Notes under the pieces: model-generated
The model's database searches: none
What the model was told of the DNA's origin: nothing
What the model saw: the letters and a program-made list of their open reading frames with translations, nothing else
Shown: positions 17,423 through 26,539 of the stretch, piece by piece
How the letters are laid out: each line of letters begins with the position of its first letter
Position numbering within the stretch: position 1 is the stretch's first letter
NCBI RefSeq assembly: GCF_009938205.1
Contig: NZ_AP019655.1
Span: 1,488,001-1,552,000 of the forward strand
From: Vibrio panuliri
GTDB lineage: Bacteria; Pseudomonadota; Gammaproteobacteria; Enterobacterales; Vibrionaceae
Length of the DNA: 64,000 nt
Direction: 5' to 3'
Position numbers and translations under genes: made by a program

Positions 17423-17590
17423 ATTTTACCTTTCTTTAAAAGTTAAAGCTGCTGCAACAGCTAGTGCGGTAAAATTAACGCAGCATTATAGCGTACTCTA
17501 TTAACACTGCGTTTATCAATCTAATTGCTACAAACTGGCTGTATTTTACTGCTTCCTTAAGCCGCAATGGTTGGTTAGTTAGCGTCCTGC

Positions 17591-18626
17591 TTAACGAGCA
17601 TTTAAATCGGCAGTTTGCTGTTTTAACGATTCCAGCGTGTATTCATACTCTTCGATGCGCTTTTGGTAATGGACGACGTGAGATTGCAAATACTCATTAA
17701 CATCTCGTTCTATTTGTTCTATTTCATCACCTAGCATATTTGCCGTAACCATTTTATACATATCACGGGCTGTACTATATGTAACGCGGTCTTCTCCTAC
17801 CCCTTCACCCATTGATTCAATAAATATTTTATAGTGATATGCCGCCACTTTGTTGTTATTTTCCCTTCTATTAGTAGAGGCCAGACTATAGATCGCTTTA
17901 GCGTCACCCATATCTACTAGTTGCTTCATTATGCTCGTGTAACCTTGCACATCATTTTTTTTGCTTCAGTAATTTAGAATAAGCCAACATCCCTTCCCGA
18001 TCGCCAGAGTCTGCAGAGGCTTTAAAAAGTCTTTCAACCTCTCGTTCTCTTTTCCCGGGAATTAAAAACCAATCATCACCATCTCGGTACCGCTTTGCTA
18101 ATTCATGCTGAGATACGGGGTCGCCTGCTTCTGCTGCTTTCTTAAGCCAATCGAATCCATCGCCCCTATCATCGGTCCAGTTATAAACCTGACGCATCGC
18201 AAACGCATTACCTTCTTTGGCAAGTGAAACTAATTTAGGTAGCGTACCTTTGCTAGCATCACTGTTCTTTGAAAAATTAGAGTTGTACTTATCTGACTTA
18301 AGAGCACCAATCACACTACCTAACTCTGCTGCTTTGCGGGCATATTCAGCCTCTCTAGGAGTCTGAACAAAAATATTTGTGTTGTAGGTTATTGAGAGCA
18401 TTAAAGCGGCACCAGCATATCCCTTTTTTGTTGCATAAACTAAATATGGGGTTGCTTCATCATATTTATTTTGCTGAAAAAGCAGAGTACCACGCTGATA
18501 GGCTTGTTCTGACGTTAAGTTAACTTCCCCTTTTTCCGCATATACCGATATCGTCGAGAAGAGGAAAACGGCAATAAGTAGTGATTTTAAATATATCGAT
18601 AGGTTAGTTAGCATCCTGCTTAACAT
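17591..18626 (-). pseudogene. Frameshifted Sel1/TPR-repeat immunity paralogue
   Basis: Second copy of the neighbouring 18630-19631 gene. The first part (18626-17952) has a signal peptide and Sel1-type helices and shares WFLIPGKREREVERLFKASA with the neighbour, then stops at LLKQKK. The rest (about 17950-17591) continues the same alignment in another frame (VDMGDAKAIYSL against LELGDAKVILAL) to the shared end YQKRIEEYEYTLESLKQQ. The break lies exactly in an eight-base A-run on the coding strand (17955-17962); seven A residues would restore one open frame of about 344 codons. It may be a true mutation, slippage-prone phase variation, or a sequencing error. Confidence 0.75.
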
Positions 18627-18629
18627 CCA

Positions 18630-19631
18630 TTATTTAATTTGCTGTTTTAACGATTCCAGCGTGTATTCATACTCTTCGATGCGCTTTTGGTAATGGACGG
18701 TATGAGTGGCAAGATAATCTTCAGCCCTGTCGTGAGCAAAAGAAATTTGCTCTTCATTAAGTTCAATGATCGCTTCATCGTAAACTGATTGAACGGTACG
18801 ATAACTGCTCTTTAATTCTTCCCCTCCCATAGACATCAAATATATTTTGCTATAATAAGCCGCTAAATCATATTTTCCATCATCTAAGTAATTTATGGAT
18901 AGAGCCAGAATAACCTTTGCATCACCTAATTCTAGCAGGCGATCAAATATCTCCTTATATTCTTTATCATTTCCATTCTTGAGAAGATGATACGCGTAAC
19001 TCAACATCCCTTCCCGATAACCAGAATCCGCTGAGGCTTTAAATAGTCGTTCAACCTCTCGTTCTCTTTTCCCGGGAATTAAAAACCACCCTTCACCATT
19101 TTTGTAACGCTTTGCAAGTTTATGCTGTGAGTACGCGTCCCCTGCATCAGCTGCCTTCTTTAACCACTGATCAGATTCTTCCTCATCGGTCGCTAGAGCA
19201 TGCATCAATCGCATTGCGTAAGGGCTACCGTTTTTCGCAAACCGCTTAATCTCAGGTATCACTTTTTCATCCCATTCTTTACTATTCGTATGTATAGAAC
19301 GCGATCCACCTAGTCGAAACATAGCGATAAAATTGCCTAACTCAGCGGCTTTCAATAAGTACTTAGCTTCCTTCTTCGTCTGTACAAAAATATTCGTCTT
19401 ATAGATATCTGCAAGCATTAAACCCGCTGATGGATAGCCATGATCTAGAGCTTGAGATAAAAACGGTTTTGCCTCAGTATATTTGTTTTGCTGAAAAAGC
19501 AATGTTCCTTTTTCATAAGCTCTTTGCGGCGCTATCTCTAATGGTTCTTCCGCTGCATTTAAAGAGAATGAACCCGCAGCCAAGACAGTGACATGCAATA
19601 AAATTAACTTATATATAATCCGTTTGATCAA
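18630..19631 (-). CDS. Sel1/TPR-repeat protein, candidate T6SS immunity protein
   Basis: About 333 residues with a signal peptide (IKRIIYKLILLHVTVLAAGS) and Sel1-like helical repeats (GTLLFQQNKYTEAKPFLSQA, YLLKAAELGNFIAMFRLG, WLKKAADAGDAYSQHKLAKR, LFKASADSGYREGMLSYAY), then a helical tail. The best start is TTG at 19631: it overlaps the effector stop as TTGA and has an ideal GGAGGG 8 bases upstream, whereas the ATG at 19646 has none. Being last after vgrG, adaptor and effector is the usual place for the immunity gene, and Sel1 proteins are known T6SS immunity partners. The periplasmic location suggests that the effector acts there. Confidence 0.65.
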   Translation of the reverse strand: MIKRIIYKLILLHVTVLAAGSFSLNAAEEPLEIAPQRAYEKGTLLFQQNKYTEAKPFLSQALDHGYPSAGLMLADIYKTNIFVQTKKEAKYLLKAAELGNFIAMFRLGGSRSIHTNSKEWDEKVIPEIKRFAKNGSPYAMRLMHALATDEEESDQWLKKAADAGDAYSQHKLAKRYKNGEGWFLIPGKREREVERLFKASADSGYREGMLSYAYHLLKNGNDKEYKEIFDRLLELGDAKVILALSINYLDDGKYDLAAYYSKIYLMSMGGEELKSSYRTVQSVYDEAIIELNEEQISFAHDRAEDYLATHTVHYQKRIEEYEYTLESLKQQIK

Positions 19632-22600
19632 AGTTGCACCCTCCATCCTTGGGTAATATCCGTTTGTGTTTTCCTCAACAGATCTTGTTGATACCCATGA
19701 ACATTAGCTCTTACTTCTTTATATAACTTGTGGGTAATAGCTTCTAAATTGCTCTCTACACTAGCAAGCAAGTTTTTCCTGTCTCGCTTAAGTTCAAACT
19801 GGTTGTTATCTAATTCTGGAGTTAATTTTAAAAAATCAAACATAACCTCTTTTACTCGTTTAAACTCGAGTAAACGCCACTCTTTAATGACCGAGTAAGG
19901 ATGATTTTGGGTTCTAGCAAAAGCCTCTTCTACTAGACGTTCAATCGTAGGTCGATCTAAGTCTGTTGCCAACCAGCGAAGAATATTAGCCAGCGCAATT
20001 TGCTGCATTGCTAATACTTCGTCTCTGGTAAAGTCAGTTAGTACACCACGATCTTCAAGTATTTTCGTTGATGAAGGCTCTTCCAACAAAGTCCCAATTA
20101 AAGGTCCTAGCCCTTCTGGTGGCATATAGCGAATCCATTCCATCAGGTATTTTTCCTGCCCTGTATATAAGGTGTAGGCTACCATGCCAGCGCGGTCGGT
20201 ATCAAAGAGGCTTAATACGTTATCAAGTGCGTCTTTCCAAGTTGCTAAAAAGACACCGATCTCAATTTGAGCGTATAACATGCAACGGCTGAACTTACTC
20301 ATCATTGCAAATGTTTCGTCATCGACTACTTCCATACGGCGATAATTACATTTACGGAGTAAACGCTGGAACTGCCATACCCATGCACTCAGAGAATCAG
20401 GGTTAATATCACCCTCTATGGTGAATTTTCCAGCACCATTGCCAACCTTAATACCGATGCGTACTTTTTTATCTTTAATCCTTAAATAAATAGGCGCTTG
20501 AATCTCTTTTGCAAGCTCAGCTTTACCAGCTATTTTAACCAATGTCACTGGTCCAGGTTTGTCCTCAAGAATGTAATCTGGGATATCATAATCACCACTA
20601 GGCAGATGCCAATCTATATAGCAAGAAATCTCGACGCCCAAATGAGCTTCTGCCTTCATTTCAACAAAGCTCGGGAAAACTCCTTTACCTTCGTTTGCAC
20701 TGTCATCAACACTATGATCAACCTCATCGGAAATAGCGCGTGTCTGGTATAATTCTGGCAATTTGAAACCAAGGCCATCTCTGGTTACAGCCCCGCAAAG
20801 TGCAAAGTTAGCCCCTGCAAAACCGTAGGCCTTGACCCCCATGCGGCTTTGCAACGCGCCAAAGCAGAACTGCGTCTCCTGCCGCTGGTTTTTATCAAAA
20901 TATTGGATTGGCACTTCTTGATCCGGACGTAAATCCTCAGCAGCAGGATAATAGAGATACTTACGACCACTGAGCATTTCAACAATATTGATCTCACCTT
21001 TTGCGAGTATGGCTTCGGCTTTTAGCTCTATTTTCCGCTCTGAAACACTCGAACTTTGCCTGTTGCCCTCTTCATCTGCGACGAGATCGATCGCAAACTC
21101 AGTTTTCTCACTGTATTCTGGCCCCGCTTTGATTTCCATTGTCGCAAAACGAAAAAACTGAGCTTGTAGCGAACTATCATAAGGTTCAACTCGTTTTTCG
21201 AGCTCCTCTGAATAGAGTATATTTTCTAAAGTTTCTTGCCATTGGGGGGCTTGGCTAAAATCTTCACCCAATGAATCAATGTGAATCCCCTTGTTCGTCA
21301 AATCATCTTTTAAAGCCTCATAATTGAGTAACCCGTTATCACTGAACCAAGTCTCTTCGATAGAAATAACATCCACGTATTGGTACATGGCGGCTTGAAA
21401 AGCCAAATCAGGTTCGACAACAGGGGACCAATTTGGCCGAGTGTGACTTTTACTGCCTTCGGGCACGCCAAGGTGCTGATAGCTAAAATAACGCAAACCA
21501 GCAAACTTACCCATGCTATACTTGGGATTTTTCTCTCCCCTTAGATACTCTCTTAAAGGGAAATTGGCGGTATATATTCGGTCATCTGGTTTTTCTTTGT
21601 AATCGGAAGGATTCCAAAGTAGAAAACATGGGTTATCCATCTGTAGTACCACAACTTGAGCACTTTGGTGGAGTTTCTTAGCTTGCCTTCTCAGCTTTTT
21701 AATTTCTTCATACTCTTCACTTAAAATATCTTTAGGCGGAATAGAGTAGTGATCCGACGATTTACTTAAAGACATTAACCTTTCTCTTAAATGCTGGTTA
21801 ATCTTCTCTGCGTCTATTAAGTATTGGTGATACTCAGCTAATAAAGCATGTCCATCTTCACCATCAATCTGCCCAAGAGCGTACTCCGGCGTGGCGATAC
21901 CCACCATTGCTAAGTATTTTATAGACTCCAAAAGCTGATTGAGTTTGGGTTCTTTTTCTTCTAGCTCTTTTTGCTTATCGAGTAAGTGCCACTCTGCTGC
22001 ATCTTTTATGTGATAAGCGCGAAAAGTACTTTTTAGCAGCCCCTTAATGACATCAATTCGCTGCTTTAACTGCTCAACTTGCTCTTGGGGGGTAACTTCG
22101 CGATTATCGTAAAATACTTTTTTCGCTTGTTTATATTGTGCGATGTACTTTTTTATTTTTGCTTCTCTAGGAGAAAATAGTCTGCCTCTGTCCCACAGAT
22201 AACCAGCTTCAACTGCCGCGTTACGCCCTTTTTCGACTAAGTCTCGGAAAGTACGTTGGTATGGCGCTTTGATTTTTTCCCATTCTATATGTGCTTGATA
22301 TGTTTCAAAGATCTGAGTTTGGTAAAACTCTTGCTTATGGGTCAAGATATCATCCAACCAAGCTTTAGCCTTGTCATATTCAACTTTATCTTGCGCCGAA
22401 AGAAAACTTGCTGGGTCGACATTTGCCAAACCATCAATAACACCTGCCTCTGCTAACGCATTTCTTAAGTTATCTTTGCCCTGATTCTCAATAACTTGAG
22501 TGAGTTTTTCCTCTGCCTTATCAAGAAAATCACACGCATCTTCCGATAATAAGTAAAATTTCTTACTACCCACAAAGTAAGCGATATCTTTATACCTTTT

Positions 22601-22711
22601 AGTCACTTGCGACAGAAGACATACCTCAGTTGGTATTGACGAGTTAAGTGGTGTCGACGATATGATCTCCCTATCGTTCGGCAAAGGAAGTTCTTTTATT
22701 TTCTCAGTCAT
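19628..22711 (-). CDS. Large candidate T6SS effector
   Basis: A 1027-residue protein with no signal peptide. The start ATG overlaps the end of the DUF4123 adaptor gene by 8 bases. The first 350 residues are charged and strongly helical (coiled-coil-like), the middle is mixed with beta-rich stretches (EMKAEAHLGVEISCYIDW, then VRIGIKVGNGAGKFTI), and the C-terminal third is helical. No lipase GxSxG, NlpC/P60, amidase or nuclease motif and no obvious membrane segment was found. The gene order vgrG-DUF4123-effector parallels VasX of V. cholerae, but similarity to VasX could not be established by eye. Effector status is inferred from context. Confidence 0.6.
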   Translation of the reverse strand: MTEKIKELPLPNDREIISSTPLNSSIPTEVCLLSQVTKRYKDIAYFVGSKKFYLLSEDACDFLDKAEEKLTQVIENQGKDNLRNALAEAGVIDGLANVDPASFLSAQDKVEYDKAKAWLDDILTHKQEFYQTQIFETYQAHIEWEKIKAPYQRTFRDLVEKGRNAAVEAGYLWDRGRLFSPREAKIKKYIAQYKQAKKVFYDNREVTPQEQVEQLKQRIDVIKGLLKSTFRAYHIKDAAEWHLLDKQKELEEKEPKLNQLLESIKYLAMVGIATPEYALGQIDGEDGHALLAEYHQYLIDAEKINQHLRERLMSLSKSSDHYSIPPKDILSEEYEEIKKLRRQAKKLHQSAQVVVLQMDNPCFLLWNPSDYKEKPDDRIYTANFPLREYLRGEKNPKYSMGKFAGLRYFSYQHLGVPEGSKSHTRPNWSPVVEPDLAFQAAMYQYVDVISIEETWFSDNGLLNYEALKDDLTNKGIHIDSLGEDFSQAPQWQETLENILYSEELEKRVEPYDSSLQAQFFRFATMEIKAGPEYSEKTEFAIDLVADEEGNRQSSSVSERKIELKAEAILAKGEINIVEMLSGRKYLYYPAAEDLRPDQEVPIQYFDKNQRQETQFCFGALQSRMGVKAYGFAGANFALCGAVTRDGLGFKLPELYQTRAISDEVDHSVDDSANEGKGVFPSFVEMKAEAHLGVEISCYIDWHLPSGDYDIPDYILEDKPGPVTLVKIAGKAELAKEIQAPIYLRIKDKKVRIGIKVGNGAGKFTIEGDINPDSLSAWVWQFQRLLRKCNYRRMEVVDDETFAMMSKFSRCMLYAQIEIGVFLATWKDALDNVLSLFDTDRAGMVAYTLYTGQEKYLMEWIRYMPPEGLGPLIGTLLEEPSSTKILEDRGVLTDFTRDEVLAMQQIALANILRWLATDLDRPTIERLVEEAFARTQNHPYSVIKEWRLLEFKRVKEVMFDFLKLTPELDNNQFELKRDRKNLLASVESNLEAITHKLYKEVRANVHGYQQDLLRKTQTDITQGWRVQL

Positions 22712-23510
22712 GTGTTAACTCTCTTTCTCTGTCATTCAACGCAATAGCCCTCTGCCACTTTTCTTGTTTGGATATTGGTTGGTGTAAAAGTGAAAACCAA
22801 GATGCGGGTTTAAGTAGCTCTGAATTGTTAGCCATAAACTCTGACCACTGATTCAGTTCTCGCACAGTGAGCGAATCCAACACAGCTAATAGAGCCAATG
22901 ATTGCATAGCTTGCTTGACTGTCTCGATTGGTTTGCTAATCCAGTGTTTGGTTCTGGCCAAATGATAGGTGAGATGTTCAGCTTTCAGCGACTGCTCAGT
23001 GTGCGAGCTGATGGAGAGAGGCTGTAATTTATTAATGTCATTAAGTTCAAACTCATCCCAATGTTCTCTTCTATAGTCAGGTAGCCACAAACGAGAGCAA
23101 TTAGGCCAACAATGTGTATGCTTCGAATCCTGTAATATCACTCTCGCCATCGCAGGCATAAAAAAACGTAAATAGACTTTTCCATCGCTTTCATGATCAG
23201 CGAGTAACATTTTTCCAAGATCTTGATTCAGCTTATCAATAGGAAGATGACTGGCTACAATACAACCCGAAAGTTGACGGCATACGTCATTTAGCAAATC
23301 CGTACATTGCAATGAGAGTTCAACCAGTCTTGGACTTTGTATTATGAGTTGGCTAAACGGCGTACCAACAAACAAATGTCTGACTTCCAGCCCTTCAAGC
23401 TGTCGGAGCAAGTTTTGCGGCTCACTATATTGATTGATATCTACCAGTAAAAATAATGAACAGTCACGACTCACTGAACGAAAAATCCGTTCGGGATCTA
23501 TTTTTTGCAT
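22704..23510 (-). CDS. DUF4123 T6SS effector adaptor (Tap/Tec-like)
   Basis: A 268-residue cytosolic chaperone that should load the downstream effector onto VgrG. DUF4123 features are FLLVDINQY at the start, a HLPIDKLNQDLGKMLL helix and the strand-turn VYLRFFMPAMARVIL. ATG 23510 is chosen because it has AGGAG 11 bases upstream; it overlaps the end of vgrG by 13 bases. The C-terminal 60 residues are helical and may contact the cargo. Confidence 0.8.
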   Translation of the reverse strand: MQKIDPERIFRSVSRDCSLFLLVDINQYSEPQNLLRQLEGLEVRHLFVGTPFSQLIIQSPRLVELSLQCTDLLNDVCRQLSGCIVASHLPIDKLNQDLGKMLLADHESDGKVYLRFFMPAMARVILQDSKHTHCWPNCSRLWLPDYRREHWDEFELNDINKLQPLSISSHTEQSLKAEHLTYHLARTKHWISKPIETVKQAMQSLALLAVLDSLTVRELNQWSEFMANNSELLKPASWFSLLHQPISKQEKWQRAIALNDRERELTHD

Positions 23511-25585
23511 CGACACTCTTCTCCTAACGTACAAGAGCCATCCGCTTGCTGGCCGCAAATAGGGACTATATACATCCCAATCTGAGCTGAGCGTAATATT
23601 GCGTCGGCAAAATTTGGCGTGACTGATAGTGGTGGCGGTGGCGATTCAACACCGTTTGGCAAGGCCGCTATCTTGCCCCCAAACCCACTGCCACTTCCGG
23701 CACCACCACCAGAGTTAAGATTGATATTCGCGCCCGTAATCGTCACCCCGGAGGCATCCACTTTGACAAAATTCCCACCGACTTTGAATGTTTGTTCTCC
23801 GCCAGCTTCAATCACCACTTTGGCACCACTTTGTAGGTGCACCTCCATACCTGCATCAAGAGACTCTAAGTTTGCGGTTTTCTGGTGCAAACTCCCCTCA
23901 ACAACCACCGTGTTGTCTTGAGTCACTTTACTGCAGCTTTCTCCTTCAACAACCAAATGCTGATTGTGCTCAATTTGAGTAAAGCGGTCATTTTCTACCA
24001 ACAAATGTTTATCGTGTTTGATGTGTGTTGTGTGATCATTAAGAATGTCGACATCAAAGTCTTTCTGGGCATGAAGATAGACCTTCTCGCTCTCTGATTG
24101 GTCCTCAAAGCTGAGTTCATTAAAGCCCTCTCCTTGGTGAGTTTCACTACGCAATACTGTTTTAGTTTTGTGATCAGGCAGGGGGTATGGTGGTGTGTTA
24201 GTAGCATGATATGTGCGACCCGTGACAATCGGTTGATCTGGGTCGCCATTAAGAAACTCAACAATCACTTCATGGCCGATTCGAGGGATCGCCATAAAAC
24301 CATACTGCCCACCTGCCCAACCCTGTGATACTCGAACCCAGCATGAACTTTGCTCATTCCCTGCTGAGTAACGATCCCAAGGGAAATGGAGCTTTACACG
24401 CCCATGCTCATCACAATAGATTTCTTCCCCTTCTGGGCCAACCACAAGCGCAATCATAGGACCATCAACTCGCGGCTTAGGCTGGGGCTGTGAACGCCAA
24501 TTTAAATTGGCAGGAATGACTTTAAACTGATTGTGATAGGTAGTCGCACCGTGAGTTCCTTCCTCTTCTAAAGCCTGTGGTTGTGAGCCGTAATGAATCA
24601 CTTCCACTACAAACCAATCACGATTAGCGTCGGTGTCCAAGTTTTCAATCAGATCGAACTTCACCCCAGCTTGCAAAGCAACGTGATTGCTCTTACCCTC
24701 TGCCACGTGCGACTCTCGGCGTAAATACTCTAAGCGATACTGACTGAACGTCTTGCCCGTACCGTCCTCTTTATAGCGTCCAGGGTAGTCATAATGCTCA
24801 TATTGATCGTGCTGAGAACTCAAGTCCGAACCAATCTGTTGTTGCACAAAACCGTAACTGGGCTTTTTAAAACTGTAGTCTTTCATTTCAAGGCGACTCG
24901 GCTCAACCTGATGGGTTATCGAGAACTTTGAAATATAAGGTTGATCAGTGACGCCCCCTGACAAACTATTGTGAATAATGGGTTCGGAAAACTTGGTCAC
25001 TAGGCTGGTATCGTCAACAAAAACTACCGAGTGTTTCACATCAGTTTGCTCAATGTAGTAGCACAATCCCTCTTCGGCACTAAGGCGGTGAACAAACGCC
25101 AAATCAGTTTCTCTGTACTGAACACAAAACTCACGCATTGCTGACGTTCCAGTCATAGCAAAACTAAAATCCTCAATTCCCATCTCTTGCAAAAGAATCG
25201 CGATAATCTCAGGAACTGTTTTTTGTTGGAATATGCGGCTGTTTTGTCGAAGCGAAAGGCGCTCGAGGGCTGGCACCAATGTTAACGAGTACAATGTGTG
25301 GTGATGACCAATTTCTCCTTGAGAAAACTGCCGTACGACCCCGTGTACATATTGAACCGGATCGCCATTAACCTTGATGGTTAACATCGCGGAGTGGTCG
25401 ACTACCTGTTGCGCCGAAATCCCCTGCTGCCGACTACCCAAATCAATATGGTAACGAAAACCATAGCAAGGCAGTGTTTGCTCAAACATCGATTGTGAAA
25501 CCGACTCTTTTCCTTGGTATCCTGTTACAACAAATGTGTCTTGCGGTAAACCTTCAACAGTGAGAGTGAATGTGAGCTTTGCCAT
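23498..25585 (-). CDS. vgrG: T6SS spike protein VgrG
   Basis: A 695-residue VgrG. It has the gp27-like N-terminal half (FVHRLSAEEGLCYYIE), the gp5 OB-fold linker (GRVKLHFPWDR, then SSCWVRVSQGWAGGQYGFMAIPRIGHEV) and a long beta-helix of repeats (HIKHDKHLLVENDRFTQIEH). After the glycine-rich stretch there is a roughly 50-residue extension ending in a Cys-rich tail (PICGQQADGSCTLGEECRCKK has four Cys), probably the adaptor/effector docking part. ATG 25585 follows GAAGGCGCATAG and starts at the first conserved strand. No T6SS sheath or base-plate genes are nearby, so this is an orphan cluster fed by a main locus elsewhere. Confidence 0.93.
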   Translation of the reverse strand: MAKLTFTLTVEGLPQDTFVVTGYQGKESVSQSMFEQTLPCYGFRYHIDLGSRQQGISAQQVVDHSAMLTIKVNGDPVQYVHGVVRQFSQGEIGHHHTLYSLTLVPALERLSLRQNSRIFQQKTVPEIIAILLQEMGIEDFSFAMTGTSAMREFCVQYRETDLAFVHRLSAEEGLCYYIEQTDVKHSVVFVDDTSLVTKFSEPIIHNSLSGGVTDQPYISKFSITHQVEPSRLEMKDYSFKKPSYGFVQQQIGSDLSSQHDQYEHYDYPGRYKEDGTGKTFSQYRLEYLRRESHVAEGKSNHVALQAGVKFDLIENLDTDANRDWFVVEVIHYGSQPQALEEEGTHGATTYHNQFKVIPANLNWRSQPQPKPRVDGPMIALVVGPEGEEIYCDEHGRVKLHFPWDRYSAGNEQSSCWVRVSQGWAGGQYGFMAIPRIGHEVIVEFLNGDPDQPIVTGRTYHATNTPPYPLPDHKTKTVLRSETHQGEGFNELSFEDQSESEKVYLHAQKDFDVDILNDHTTHIKHDKHLLVENDRFTQIEHNQHLVVEGESCSKVTQDNTVVVEGSLHQKTANLESLDAGMEVHLQSGAKVVIEAGGEQTFKVGGNFVKVDASGVTITGANINLNSGGGAGSGSGFGGKIAALPNGVESPPPPLSVTPNFADAILRSAQIGMYIVPICGQQADGSCTLGEECRCKK

Positions 25586-25813
25586 CCTATGCGCCTTCTT
25601 TTCCACGAACAGAAACCTGCGCAAAGATCCCCCTTCACACTGGTTAAGCTGAATATTGGCCCGAAAACCCTAGTCAGTTATCAGAGCCGGAAGTAGTCTT
25701 TGGTCTGCAGCTTGGCATTGCGTTGCCTTAAAATCGACCGATTCGCTGTTCCACTGCTGCTGTCATGGCAAGTCAAGTCAGTCGCCAAAGTTCATTAGAC
25801 CAGAAGCAGTTAA

Positions 25814-25830
25814 ATCAAAACACGTGCCAA
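25814..25830 (-). promoter_or_regulatory. Candidate sigma-54 promoter of the vgrG unit
   Basis: On the minus strand: TTGGCACG, four bases, TTGAT. The -24 element is perfect (TTGGCACG); the -12 element is TTGA instead of TTGC. It points at vgrG and would give a leader of about 230 bases. Orphan hcp/vgrG clusters in Vibrio are known to depend on RpoN and VasH. Confidence 0.4.
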
Positions 25831-25982
25831 TATGGCTTTTGTTATTTATCAATTGGTTGGGGGAACACAATGGTCAATAGAAGTGAAAAAGTTGCTCAAG
25901 CTGAGCAAAAGGTTGCTTGCTGAGCAAAAAACTGCCCAGCAAAGAAGGGAACGCACGAACATTCAGTCAAAAATGAGCCACA

Positions 25983-26435
25983 TCACCCCTGAGTCGAACC
26001 ATCTTCTGAGCCTAGAAGCATTTTTCGTAAGCCGATGCGTCGGTGTCCAACAGGGAAATGGTCAAAGGTGGTAAACTCTTCAAACCCAAGGCGTTTGTAG
26101 AAATCCGGTGCTTGCCAGCTTTGTGTCCAGAGCCACAGACCAGTCAGCCGATTAGCTTGCGCGTACTGTTCCGCTTGCTGCATCAATTGGCTACCCATAC
26201 CACAGCCACGGCAGCTTTCATCAACCCATAGCTCGCTAATGTATAGCCAGTCCCAAAGTAAGTCGGCGGTAAGCGCTGCAATTAACTTGCCTTGCTCGTC
26301 TCTTAACGTCCAATTGAAATGCTGTTTGTTATAGGTCGGCGCCGCTAAGTTTTGGCTATGAGATTCAAGGCCGTTGGTCAGTTCTAGATGTGTTTGCGCA
26401 TCAAGCGCGCCAGTCGCGAATTCAATCTTAGCCAT
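25983..26435 (-). CDS. GNAT-family N-acetyltransferase
   Basis: A 150-residue acetyltransferase. The acetyl-CoA loop is CRGCGMGSQLM (R-x-x-G-x-G type), preceded by the strand LYISELWVDE and followed by the typical C-terminal strand (FYKRLGFEEF). The substrate, a small amine or a protein, is unknown. ATG 26435 follows AAGAGGTGAAAC. It stands alone, 353 bases from vgrG. Confidence 0.8.
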   Translation of the reverse strand: MAKIEFATGALDAQTHLELTNGLESHSQNLAAPTYNKQHFNWTLRDEQGKLIAALTADLLWDWLYISELWVDESCRGCGMGSQLMQQAEQYAQANRLTGLWLWTQSWQAPDFYKRLGFEEFTTFDHFPVGHRRIGLRKMLLGSEDGSTQG

Positions 26436-26539
26436 GTTTCACCTCTTATTATTATCGAAAGACTCTTAGCACGTTGGCAAGAAGTCCTAATTTTAACTTA
26501 ATCTTGGTGATACCAAAGGTAAAATCATGCTGTTTGCCG

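Noticed and set aside
25711..25726. TTGGCATTGCGTTGCC as a sigma-54 promoter
   Set aside because: The spacing between GG and GC is one base short and it faces away from vgrG with no gene downstream.
25870..25923. 17-codon frame with GGGGG upstream in the vgrG promoter region
   Set aside because: The sequence is a series of short GCTGAGCAAAA-type repeats on the wrong strand for the vgrG unit; no sign that it is conserved.
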